A stretch of DNA of 16,059 bases, from NCBI GenBank assembly GCA_015233515.1, contig JADFXS010000040.1, positions 1 through 16,059 of the forward strand, in the 5' to 3' direction. Each line of letters starts with the position of its first letter. Position 1 is the stretch's first letter. The stretch is from Deltaproteobacteria bacterium. GTDB taxonomy: Bacteria > Desulfobacterota > Desulfarculia > Adiutricales > JAGVGV01. Position numbers and translations under genes: made by a program. Shown in pieces: positions 8,229 through 15,186 of this stretch. Below the pieces are notes generated by a model. That model ran no database searches. It saw only the letters and a program-made list of their open reading frames with translations, and was not told the DNA's origin.

Positions 8229-9488
8229 TCAGTCTTGGAAAGTATGTCCTAAATTTTTGAGCGTATGATCCAAGTTACGGAAATCGCTCCTCGTAACTCC
8301 TTCCGTGATGGCCTCCAAGCCTTCCTCGTCATAGACGGCCGGCGGTAGATCTTCAAAATCTTGATGCTCGTCACGGACTTGACGATACAATAAAATTTCT
8401 TCTTCCAGAGCCTCGAGAGAAAAATCATTCAGTTGAGCGGCAAATCCGAATAGATGCCGGACTTGATGGAAAGCGTATTTTTTTGCCAGGCGATAGGTAT
8501 TCATGGATTCTTGTCGAGCTTGATCGTCCAAGGTGGCCCGGCTGTGGCCGCAGGCGCTTTGACAGGTCGGCAGGCCTAGGTAAGTGTTCAATTCAGCAAG
8601 TAAAATATTGACCAGCGTATTTGATCGACTGCCGAATCTCAACGGCATGTCGCGTTGGCCGACGTCGGCGATAGTCGGCATGGCTCCGTTGATAATCTTT
8701 ATGCCGGGTTTTATCAGCTGAGCCAGAGTCAAGGCGAACAAAGCTTCGGCCTGGGCATAAGTGGCCAGAGAGGTCAAAGTGTAAGGCCCGGTGAGACCGG
8801 CGATGGGCATCGCGTTCATAAGGTGAGGCAAGCCGGATTGAACCACCCAGATAAAGGGATCGACCATTTCATCACTGATGGTCAAAAAGGTCGAAATAAG
8901 AGACAAGGCCGCCGCAACTTTATGTCCTTTATGATAATATTCCGCCAGATGAGTGATCGCTTCCTTGGTTCTGAGAGTAGGATTCACGAATTTATCATCC
9001 AGGGTTTTAACCATGATGTCGATAATTCCGCATTCGGTTTCAATGATCCGCGCCGTATCGCTTCGCCGGATACGGCTGCAAGGATTGACCGAGGAATAAA
9101 TAGCGGTCAGTTCATCATTTTTTTTGACCAACTCGGCCAACCGGCGGATATCATCCAGAGTCGCGGTGCGAGGTTGACCGCCTTCCACCAAATAAGCGGC
9201 CATGCCACCTGTTCCGCAACCCTTGGGCCAATAGTCATAACCGGCTTGAATCTGCTCGATGGCCATCCGCACGGTGTCGCGACTGACATAAAACCGGCCG
9301 GCATCCTTGAAATAGAGCAAAGCCGAGGCGCGGTCGGGATCGAGAGCCGCGATTATTTTTGCAGCTGTTTTTTCCGAGGCTTTCACTCCCAATGATTCAA
9401 TGATCATCAAGGCGTCTTCATGGATTTGTTCATATAAATCCTTGGATCCTAGACGGGCCTTTTTCGGTGAAGTATTGGGGAATGACAT
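8229..9488 (-). CDS. MttB-superfamily (trimethylamine methyltransferase-like) protein without pyrrolysine
   Basis: 419 residues. The start is ATG 9488, preceded by AAGGAG six bases upstream. Family features are IHEDALMIIESLGV (22-35), the central NAMPIAGLTGPYTLTS (225-240) with AQAEALFALTLAQLIKPG, INGAMPTIADV (266-276), and GLPTCQSACGHSRATLDDQA (305-324). That last stretch corresponds to the region where true trimethylamine methyltransferases carry pyrrolysine. No amber codon interrupts it, so this belongs to the non-Pyl branch. Characterised members of that branch demethylate quaternary amines such as glycine betaine, proline betaine or carnitine onto a corrinoid protein. The C-terminus stops soon after DHTLKNLGHTFQD, shorter than the 460-500 residues usual in the family. 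No corrinoid partner gene is in the window. It lies 230 bp after ATPase A of the importer, which suggests it processes the imported compound. Confidence 0.82.
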   Translation of the reverse strand: MSFPNTSPKKARLGSKDLYEQIHEDALMIIESLGVKASEKTAAKIIAALDPDRASALLYFKDAGRFYVSRDTVRMAIEQIQAGYDYWPKGCGTGGMAAYLVEGGQPRTATLDDIRRLAELVKKNDELTAIYSSVNPCSRIRRSDTARIIETECGIIDIMVKTLDDKFVNPTLRTKEAITHLAEYYHKGHKVAAALSLISTFLTISDEMVDPFIWVVQSGLPHLMNAMPIAGLTGPYTLTSLATYAQAEALFALTLAQLIKPGIKIINGAMPTIADVGQRDMPLRFGSRSNTLVNILLAELNTYLGLPTCQSACGHSRATLDDQARQESMNTYRLAKKYAFHQVRHLFGFAAQLNDFSLEALEEEILLYRQVRDEHQDFEDLPPAVYDEEGLEAITEGVTRSDFRNLDHTLKNLGHTFQD

Positions 9489-9718
9489 AGGTCGCTCCTT
9501 AGATAAGTGATTATCAAGAATAAAATAGAATAAAAGCTGTTATCGACTTTGATCAATAGCAACGCGGCAAAAGAGGTTATTTCGGCGGGCCTGAAGTGAT
9601 AGGGTTCGCCGCGTTGTTTAGATTATGCTCACGGGTGGCGGTAGCTCCTACCTGGCCGCTTAAAAATTCTCATCACAGACAAGGACTAGCGGAAAAACGT
9701 TAGAGTCAGCCCGTCGAA
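9489..9718. promoter_or_regulatory. Structured gap upstream of the MttB-like gene
   Basis: CAACGCGGC (9560-9568) and GCCGCGTTG (9608-9616) form a perfect 9-bp stem, with a possible inner stem (TTCGGC with GCCTGAA). GATAA/TTATC at 9502-9515 is a small inverted repeat just before the ribosome site. On the minus strand TTGATC (9556-9551), an 18-nt spacer and TATTCT (9532-9527) form a weak sigma70-like match. This could be an attenuator or partial terminator after ATPase A followed by a separate promoter for the MttB-like gene. No T tract follows the stem directly, so the role is uncertain. Confidence 0.4.
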
Positions 9719-10495
9719 TTACAAAACCAGCACGGCGGACTCGGTAATTCTCTGCCGTAATTCCAAAAATCCCAAGTCAATATAATCTCTAGGGCGAGGC
9801 AGGTTGACTTCATAGGTCTTGCCCATCTGGCCCGGTAATTTACCTTCCAGGGTAACAATGCGGTCGGCCAGAAAAACAGCTTCATCGATATTGTTGGTCA
9901 CAAAAATCACGGTCCGCCGCTCACACTCCCAGATACGAATTATCTCTTGTTCCATGTAGATGCGGGTTTGGGCATCGAGTTGGCCGAAGGGCTCATCCAA
10001 AAGCATAACTTCCGGGTTGGTGGCATACGCCCTGGCTATTCCGACTCGTTGTTTCATGCCGCCGCTGAGCTGATGAGGATAACTATTTTCGAACCCTTGC
10101 AGCCCCACCAGGTTGATATATTTAGTCGCAATCTCCTGAGCCTCGGTCTTGGATTTTCCCTGGAGACGCGGTCCCATGGCGACATTGCCCATGACCGTCC
10201 GCCAAGGCAGAAGCATATAACTTTGAAAAACCAGCCCGCGGTCCGGACCAGGGCGCTCCACAAGTTTTCCATCCAGGTAAACTTCGCCCGTGGTTGGTGT
10301 TTCCAATCCGGCGATGATCCGCAACAAGGTGGTTTTACCGGATTGGCCGGGCCCGAGAATAACCAGGAATTCGTTTTTTCGGACATTGACGCTGATATGA
10401 TCAAGAACGTGAACTCGTTGATTCCCCTTTTGGATGAATTCCTTGCTCACATCCTTCCAAATTATCTTGTTTCCATTTTTTTCCGCTGTCGTCAT
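9719..10495 (-). CDS. ABC importer ATPase A (NitT/TauT/SsuB type), switch His replaced by Asn
   Basis: 258 residues from ATG 10495. Walker A is GPGQSGKTT (48-56), the Q-loop is Gln91 in FQSYMLLPW, the signature is LSGGMKQR (143-150), and Walker B is VMLLDEPF (163-170) with catalytic Glu168. The D-loop is GQLDAQ. The H-loop reads VTNNIDEA: position 201 is Asn where the family normally has His (VTHD). The family (SsuB/TauB/NrtD) energises uptake of sulfonates, taurine, nitrate or other small anions through the inner membrane. The gene starts 33 bp after permease A. Together with ATPase B it supplies two different nucleotide-binding subunits, matching two different permeases. The substrate cannot be read from this subunit. 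Confidence 0.92.
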   Translation of the reverse strand: MTTAEKNGNKIIWKDVSKEFIQKGNQRVHVLDHISVNVRKNEFLVILGPGQSGKTTLLRIIAGLETPTTGEVYLDGKLVERPGPDRGLVFQSYMLLPWRTVMGNVAMGPRLQGKSKTEAQEIATKYINLVGLQGFENSYPHQLSGGMKQRVGIARAYATNPEVMLLDEPFGQLDAQTRIYMEQEIIRIWECERRTVIFVTNNIDEAVFLADRIVTLEGKLPGQMGKTYEVNLPRPRDYIDLGFLELRQRITESAVLVL

Positions 10496-10528
10496 GATAA
10501 ACCTGCCTTGATTATATTAATCAGGATG

Positions 10529-11377
10529 TTAGAACCCGGCGATATCCCTCTTCCAGGGACACAGCTTCTTTTCGAGATACGACATGCCTAGGGAAGTCAG
10601 ATAGGCGATTACGGCGATCATGACCATGCCGCTCAATATCAAGGCCGGTTTGCTGATATTCATGCCAGTGATGATAAGGAATCCCAACCCTGATCTGGAA
10701 CTTACCAACTCAGCGGCCAGGACGCACATCCAAGCCATACTCAGGGATATTTGCAAGCCGGCGAAAATCGCCGGTAACGATCCCGGAAAACTGATAAGAA
10801 AAATTTCATCCCGTCGTCTGCCGCCCAGGACTCGAATAACGTCATAAAGTTCGGGGTCGACTAAACGGAGTCCGTTGTAAGCATTGAGAAGACAGGGAAC
10901 GAACGTCCCGATCATAATAATGAAGACCTTGGAAGTCTCGCCGATGCCCAGCCAAAGGATGGATATGGAAATCCAGGCGATAGGCGGCATGGGTTTTAGC
11001 AGGTCAAAAACCGGTTTGATGATCGCTCGAACGTAATCGTTCAGTGCCAGAAATACTCCCAAGGGAATGGCCACCAGGGAAGCGATGGACCAACCGATCA
11101 GCACCCGCTGGGTACTGGCCCACATATGTCCCCAAAGAGTGAGTCCGGCCAGTCGATTGTTAAACATATAGATAATCTGCTCGACGACTTCATGGGGACG
11201 AGCCAAGCTGTTTCCCAGCGTTTTATGGGCGGCCAAATAATCCCAGATCAGGAAAAATCCGACCACGGATACACAATTAAGGAATCTTTGATTTTCCAGT
11301 AAACCTTTCCAGGAACGAGCCGGAGCATCCTTGCGAACCCGGACAATAACTTCGTTGGCAATTTCCATAGTACTCAT
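10529..11377 (-). CDS. ABC importer permease A (SsuC/TauC type)
   Basis: 282 residues from ATG 11377. Its AGAAGG ribosome site overlaps the stop of permease B (4-bp gap). About six hydrophobic helices are visible after a hydrophilic N-terminus of about 30 residues, and LLKPMPPIAWISISILWLGIG is split by the usual proline-rich family segment. The EAA-loop that docks the ATPase is LYDVIRVLGGRRRDEIF followed by FPGSLPAIFAGLQ. It is the membrane half-channel of a NitT/TauT importer. It differs clearly from permease B, so the channel is probably a heterodimer. Permeases of this family more often form homodimers. Confidence 0.92.
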   Translation of the reverse strand: MSTMEIANEVIVRVRKDAPARSWKGLLENQRFLNCVSVVGFFLIWDYLAAHKTLGNSLARPHEVVEQIIYMFNNRLAGLTLWGHMWASTQRVLIGWSIASLVAIPLGVFLALNDYVRAIIKPVFDLLKPMPPIAWISISILWLGIGETSKVFIIMIGTFVPCLLNAYNGLRLVDPELYDVIRVLGGRRRDEIFLISFPGSLPAIFAGLQISLSMAWMCVLAAELVSSRSGLGFLIITGMNISKPALILSGMVMIAVIAYLTSLGMSYLEKKLCPWKRDIAGF

Positions 11378-11381
11378 ATTT

Positions 11382-12176
11382 TTACCTTCTGATACCTGCC
11401 AGGAGGCGTTTTTCCACTTGATCGATGATCACTCCAATAACCGCGCCGGTCAACCCAACCGAAACCATACCCAAAACCACCAGACCGGGCAGAGTGAGCT
11501 TGCGGCCCATGGTGATCAGGAAACCCAAACCGGCATTGGCGGCGATAAGTTCCGCGGCCACCAGAGTCGTCCAACAGGTTGCCAAGGCGATTTGGAGCGC
11601 TCCAAAGACCATCGGCAAGGCGGAAGGAATGCATATCTTCTTAAAAATGGTCCAGTCCGAGGCGCCGTATGTTCTGGCCATTTGAATCAAGACCGGTCGA
11701 GTCATCTTCACGCCGTAATAGGAATTGATGACACACGGAATGAAACCGGCCATGGTAATTATGAAAACTTTAGAGGAGAGTCCGATGCCAAACCAGTAGA
11801 TAGTCAATGATATCCAAGCGATGGATGGTATAGGCCGCAGCATTTCAAAGATAGGACTGGCCAGTCCTTCCACAGTTCTGAACCACCCCATGAACAAACC
11901 CAGAGGGATACCAATCAGAAGAGAAAGTAGATATCCGGTGAAAGCCTCTTGAATGCTAGTCCAGGCGTGAACGGTCCAAGTGAAACCATCAGGATTGGTT
12001 TCCGTTAATTTTACGAAAAACAGTTTGACCACGGCGGTCGGGGACTCGAGCATCGATCGGGGAACTATCCCGGACACGATTATCATTTCCCAAGCCAAAA
12101 AGAAAGCGGTTACACTGACGACCGGTAGAAACTTCATTAAGAAAGGGGTTTTTACTTTTATTTGTTCATAAGCCAT
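11382..12176 (-). CDS. ABC importer permease B (SsuC/TauC type)
   Basis: 264 residues from ATG 12176. A GAGGTG site lies about eight bases upstream, whereas the in-frame GTG at 12185 overlaps that site and is less likely. Five to six hydrophobic helices are visible, with MLRPIPSIAWISLTIYWFG marking the family and the EAA loop RTYGASDWTIFKKI followed by IPSALPMVFGALQ. The last residues overlap the ribosome site of permease A, so the two permeases are probably made in equal amounts. It pairs with permease A; which ATPase each contacts cannot be told from sequence alone. Confidence 0.92.
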   Translation of the reverse strand: MAYEQIKVKTPFLMKFLPVVSVTAFFLAWEMIIVSGIVPRSMLESPTAVVKLFFVKLTETNPDGFTWTVHAWTSIQEAFTGYLLSLLIGIPLGLFMGWFRTVEGLASPIFEMLRPIPSIAWISLTIYWFGIGLSSKVFIITMAGFIPCVINSYYGVKMTRPVLIQMARTYGASDWTIFKKICIPSALPMVFGALQIALATCWTTLVAAELIAANAGLGFLITMGRKLTLPGLVVLGMVSVGLTGAVIGVIIDQVEKRLLAGIRR

Positions 12177-12199
12177 GGGCGTCACACCTCGGAAGTTTT

Positions 12200-12227
12200 G
12201 CCCGACCCCTCCAAAGAGGAGCCGGGC
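12200..12227 (-). promoter_or_regulatory. Intercistronic hairpin between binding protein and permease B
   Basis: GCCCG (12200-12204) pairs with CGGGC (12223-12227). An inner CCTC/GAGG stem encloses a CAAA tetraloop, with two mismatches between the stems. No T tract follows on either strand, so it is not a classical terminator. It more likely protects the 3' end of the binding-protein message or lowers downstream expression, a known arrangement in binding-protein-dependent transporters. Confidence 0.45.
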
Positions 12228-12233
12228 CTTGGA

Positions 12234-13316
12234 TCATTCAGGAATAGGAAGCTTAACCATCTTCAAATATTTGTCGGTAACATAAGGAGTTTTTAAAACC
12301 TTTTCCTTGTCGGCCGGAGTGAATTTGCCCACTTGCGCGAAGAAAGTGGCCAGGTCGGCTTGCCATTTGTCAGCCTGGCTGTTGAAGGGAGATCCCTTCA
12401 TAGCATCCAACTGTTCCTGGTAGGTGTACTGCGGGCGCAAGGCCAGTTCTTTCTTGGCGAATTCATCAGACAAATCGTAACCAGCCCATTCCTTGTAAAA
12501 AGCCTGAAGATCGGGCACTAGTTTGTCACCCTGTTTGCGCATGAAGTGCTGGACCCGTATGTATACGCGCAAGAACTTCGCCACGATGTCCGGGTGTTCT
12601 TCACAGAAACTCTTCACCCCGATCAGGGTGGTCAGCAAAGGCCCACCGCAGGTCGACAAATCGCCGGCGATCTTCCAGCCTTTTTGCATGCCGATGTACT
12701 GCAAGGGAGCCCACAGGGCAACCATTTCGCCTTCACCGGATTCAAAAGCCGCCAGAGCCTGCGGATTGTCCATGTTTTTAACCACGACGTCTTTTTCCGT
12801 TAACCCGAACACGGCCAGATACTTGACCATGGTGTAATGAGAGGAGCTGACCAAGGTGGCTAAAAAGGTTTTACCTTTTACGGTTTCCGGACTGCCGTAA
12901 ACTTCGGGATACTTGGGGTTAAAGCCTTTGACCTTCATAATCGGGCTGTCGGGACGAACCAGGATGGCTTCGGTTCGGCTATCCTCGTACCCGATACCGA
13001 TCAAAGGCGTTTCATACCGTAAAGCGCCGATGATCTGACCCACACCGCCGGTCGAGCCCAAGACCCACGCTTTGGCCGGAATGGCTTCCATCTGCGCCGC
13101 GCCGGAATCAAAGAAGTTCATTTTAATATCCAAGCCTTCTTCTTTGTCCCAGCCCTTTTTCTTGGCATACCAAGGAATAAAAGCTTCAGTGGACGGCATC
13201 CAACAGGTTTCCAAAGGAAAGGGCTTGTCAGCCGCCAAAGCTCCAGAGGAAATCATCAAGAAAGACAGAACACCGACCATCACCATGAAAACTAATTTGG
13301 CACTTAAACGATTCAC
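12234..13316 (-). CDS. Periplasmic solute-binding protein (NMT1/TauA/SsuA type)
   Basis: 360 residues from GTG 13316, preceded by a strong AGGAGG seven bases upstream. The signal peptide is basic at residues 1-7 and hydrophobic at 8-22, with a cleavage motif GALA just before ADKPF (about residue 28). There is no lipobox Cys, so the mature protein should be soluble in the periplasm. The fold is that of aliphatic sulfonate, nitrate or taurine binding proteins: PWYAKKKGWDKEEGLDIKM near the N-terminus is typical, as are the central TVKGKTF (about residue 140) and EEHPDIVAKFLRVYI segments. Several Trp and Tyr residues in the first 60 positions could line the ligand site, but the ligand is not predictable. 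It delivers substrate to permeases A and B and is the only binding protein in the cassette. Confidence 0.92.
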   Translation of the reverse strand: MNRLSAKLVFMVMVGVLSFLMISSGALAADKPFPLETCWMPSTEAFIPWYAKKKGWDKEEGLDIKMNFFDSGAAQMEAIPAKAWVLGSTGGVGQIIGALRYETPLIGIGYEDSRTEAILVRPDSPIMKVKGFNPKYPEVYGSPETVKGKTFLATLVSSSHYTMVKYLAVFGLTEKDVVVKNMDNPQALAAFESGEGEMVALWAPLQYIGMQKGWKIAGDLSTCGGPLLTTLIGVKSFCEEHPDIVAKFLRVYIRVQHFMRKQGDKLVPDLQAFYKEWAGYDLSDEFAKKELALRPQYTYQEQLDAMKGSPFNSQADKWQADLATFFAQVGKFTPADKEKVLKTPYVTDKYLKMVKLPIPE

Positions 13317-13338
13317 TATACTACCTCCTGGGGTTTTT

Positions 13339-13355
13339 GATGACCAATGGTCATC
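13339..13355. promoter_or_regulatory. 17-bp palindrome, candidate operator before the binding-protein gene
   Basis: GATGACCA and TGGTCATC are perfect 8-bp arms around a single central A. The element ends 22 bp before the GTG start of the binding-protein gene. The size and symmetry fit a dimeric repressor or activator site; no regulator gene is in the window. Confidence 0.4.
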
Positions 13356-13372
13356 TAATACTTAACGCGCTT

Positions 13373-13408
13373 CAGGCCGTGAGAAAAAATTTCCCCGGCC
13401 TGTTTTTT
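13373..13408 (+). promoter_or_regulatory. Hairpin between ATPase B and binding-protein genes
   Basis: CAGGCCG (13373-13379) pairs with CGGCCTG (13396-13402), and TTTTTT follows at 13403-13408 on the plus strand. As drawn on the plus strand it looks like an intrinsic terminator, but no plus-strand gene feeds it. In the minus-strand message it would be a hairpin just after the ATPase B stop, which could mark a processing boundary. Confidence 0.4.
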
Positions 13409-13410
13409 CA

Positions 13411-14199
13411 TTACCACCACCGGATGAGCCCGGTCACATGCTTCCGGATTTCAACGAATTTCGGGTCGAGCGGATTTCGAGGGCGAGGCAGATCCACTAA
13501 AACTTCGGATTTGATGTGAGTCGGTTTGTTGCTAAGGACCAGAATTCGACTGCCAAGGTAAACCGCTTCTTCGATATTATGCGTTATAAAAAGAACGGTG
13601 CTTTTAAGAGTATCCCAGAGGTGAACCAACTCATCTTCCAAGTAATATCGAAGTTTGACGTCTAATTGCCCATACGGCTCATCCATCATCAATAAATCCG
13701 GTTCCACCGCGAAAGCTCGCGCCACGGCAATACGCTGCTCCATACTGGCGGAGACCTGATTGGGATAAAGAGTCCCACAACTGGACAATCCCACCAAGCC
13801 CATAATGTAATCCAATCGTTTTTCAATCCGGTCCGGCTCAAAAGCCTTGACTTCCATTCCGAAAGCGACATTATCCCGGACCGTTCGCCAGGGCAGGCAG
13901 GTCGGTTCTTGAAAAACGAAGGAAATGTTGTGTTTTTTGGGGTTGGCTTCCTCGCCGTCGATGAGGATATCACCGTAGGTTGCCGGGATCAATTTGGACA
14001 AGGTGTTGAGAAAAGTGGTTTTTCCGCATCCGGTTGGCCCGACGATGCAGAGGAACTCACCTTCATAAACATCGAACGACATATCATCTAAAACCAGCAA
14101 GTCGTCGAAGCTTTTGGTGAGATTTTTTACCGAAATCTTGACCCGTTTTTTTTGGGTTTCTTTTTCTTGAGGATCCACGGATTGAGTGTTATTTTTCAT
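13411..14199 (-). CDS. ABC importer ATPase B (NitT/TauT type), degenerate signature motif
   Basis: I chose ATG 14199 (AAAGGGA five to eight bases upstream); an in-frame GTG sits directly before it at 14202. Residue numbers below count from that GTG. Residues 1-20 are a charged, non-conserved leader. Walker A is GPTGCGKTT (55-63), the Q-loop is Gln98 in FQEPTCLPW, and Walker B is LLMMDEPY (170-177). The D-loop is GQLD and the switch His is present in ITHNIEEA (His208). The signature, normally LSGGMxQR, reads VSASMEQR (150-157), losing both glycines. It would supply the intact catalytic side for ATPase A's canonical signature while offering a poor signature in return. It lies 61 bp after the thioredoxin reductase stop and 94 bp before the binding-protein gene. 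Confidence 0.92.
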   Translation of the reverse strand: MKNNTQSVDPQEKETQKKRVKISVKNLTKSFDDLLVLDDMSFDVYEGEFLCIVGPTGCGKTTFLNTLSKLIPATYGDILIDGEEANPKKHNISFVFQEPTCLPWRTVRDNVAFGMEVKAFEPDRIEKRLDYIMGLVGLSSCGTLYPNQVSASMEQRIAVARAFAVEPDLLMMDEPYGQLDVKLRYYLEDELVHLWDTLKSTVLFITHNIEEAVYLGSRILVLSNKPTHIKSEVLVDLPRPRNPLDPKFVEIRKHVTGLIRWW

Positions 14200-14242
14200 C
14201 ACATCCCTTTGTTGCCGTTGACTCTGGCCAAAGACAGTCCGA

Positions 14243-14256
14243 AATCACGGGTGATT
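14243..14256. promoter_or_regulatory. 14-bp palindrome upstream of the transporter cassette
   Basis: AATCAC and GTGATT are perfect 6-bp arms around GG. The element lies in the 61-bp gap between the thioredoxin reductase stop and ATPase B. It could be an operator for the transporter genes. The arms are short, so chance is possible. Confidence 0.3.
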
Positions 14257-14260
14257 AAGT

Positions 14261-15178
14261 TCAGCACTTCAGTTTTCTCAGATACTCGGCCGCCATCAAC
14301 GCCGCGATAGTCCCATCGTTCATGGCGGTGGTAATTTGCCGGTATTTTTTACGAATCACATCGCCGGCCGCGAAAACCCCCGGCAGGTTGGTTTCCATGT
14401 TTTCACTGGCCTGGATGTAACCCGTTTCATCGAGATTAATGATCCCCTGAAATATTTCCGTCTGAGGCTCTTGTCCCATGTAGACAAAAACACCATCGAC
14501 TTCTTTTTCGCATTCTTCGTTTTTTTCTGAATTATAGAGGATGGCGGCTTTGAGCTTGTTGTCGAGCTTGAGTTCCCGAACGCCGGTGGAAGTCAGAATT
14601 TCCACTTCGGGCAGGCATGAGAGTTGTTGCACCGCTTTTGCCGAGGCAAGCAGGCGGTCCAATTGTTCAACAAGAATGATGCGGTTGACTCCTAATGATT
14701 TCAGGTAGATCGATTCTTCAACTCCACTGTTGCCGCCACCCACGACCAGGACATTTTTCCCTTTGTACGCCGAGCCATCGCATATGGCGCAGTAATGGAT
14801 TTGATCGCAATCGATATCCAGCGGCAATTTTTTGGGTTTACGTCCAGTGGATAGAATAACGGCCGGTGCGGTGAAACGACCTTCATCCGTTTCAATCACC
14901 TTGGCGGCGGAATCCAGGGTCACTTCCAAAATTTCGACTACTTCCCTTATTTCAACTCCCAGGTTTTCGACTTGGTTTTTAACCTTTTCCATCAATTCCT
15001 GGCCGCTGATTTCACGATAGGAAGGGAAATTTTCCACATGATAAGTGGAATTAACCAAACCACCACAAACACTTTTTTCCAAGACCAGAGTCTTTAGGTT
15101 GGCCTTGGCGGCGTATATGGCCGCCGTCATCCCCGCCGGGCCGCCGCCAAGGATCATCAGGTCGTAAGCCAAATTCAT
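14261..15178 (-). CDS. trxB: Thioredoxin reductase-like flavoprotein with NADH-type cofactor loop
   Basis: 305 residues, the usual length, from ATG 15178. The FAD-binding motif is GGGPAG (11-16), the redox-active pair is CAICD (Cys130, Cys133), the second dinucleotide motif is GGGNSG (147-152), and the FAD-contacting segment is GVFAAGD (267-273). In NADPH-dependent TrxB the second fold is followed by HRRxxxR, which binds the 2'-phosphate. Here that region is ILVEQLDRLLAS, with Glu171 at the end of the strand and no Arg pair. This resembles NADH-using AhpF, so NADH or another donor is likely. Family role: it reduces the thioredoxin-like protein encoded 8 bp upstream. The gene precedes the importer cassette. 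Confidence 0.9.
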   Translation of the reverse strand: MNLAYDLMILGGGPAGMTAAIYAAKANLKTLVLEKSVCGGLVNSTYHVENFPSYREISGQELMEKVKNQVENLGVEIREVVEILEVTLDSAAKVIETDEGRFTAPAVILSTGRKPKKLPLDIDCDQIHYCAICDGSAYKGKNVLVVGGGNSGVEESIYLKSLGVNRIILVEQLDRLLASAKAVQQLSCLPEVEILTSTGVRELKLDNKLKAAILYNSEKNEECEKEVDGVFVYMGQEPQTEIFQGIINLDETGYIQASENMETNLPGVFAAGDVIRKKYRQITTAMNDGTIAALMAAEYLRKLKC

Positions 15179-15186
15179 TCGGACAC

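Noticed and set aside
8060..8231. Readthrough of the MttB-like TGA to restore a full-length C-terminus
   Set aside because: The frame stays open for about 60 codons, but the translated stretch (LGWLSPLFSLHDATS and onward) does not resemble the MttB C-terminal region and runs into the chemoreceptor ribosome site. TGA is a normal stop in neighbouring genes.
9548..9557. FNR-type site at TTGATCAA
   Set aside because: The two half-sites are directly joined, without the 4-bp spacer needed for an FNR box.
13373..13408. Plus-strand intrinsic terminator
   Set aside because: The stem plus T6 fits the form, but no plus-strand gene or promoter is visible upstream; it is listed as an intercistronic hairpin instead.
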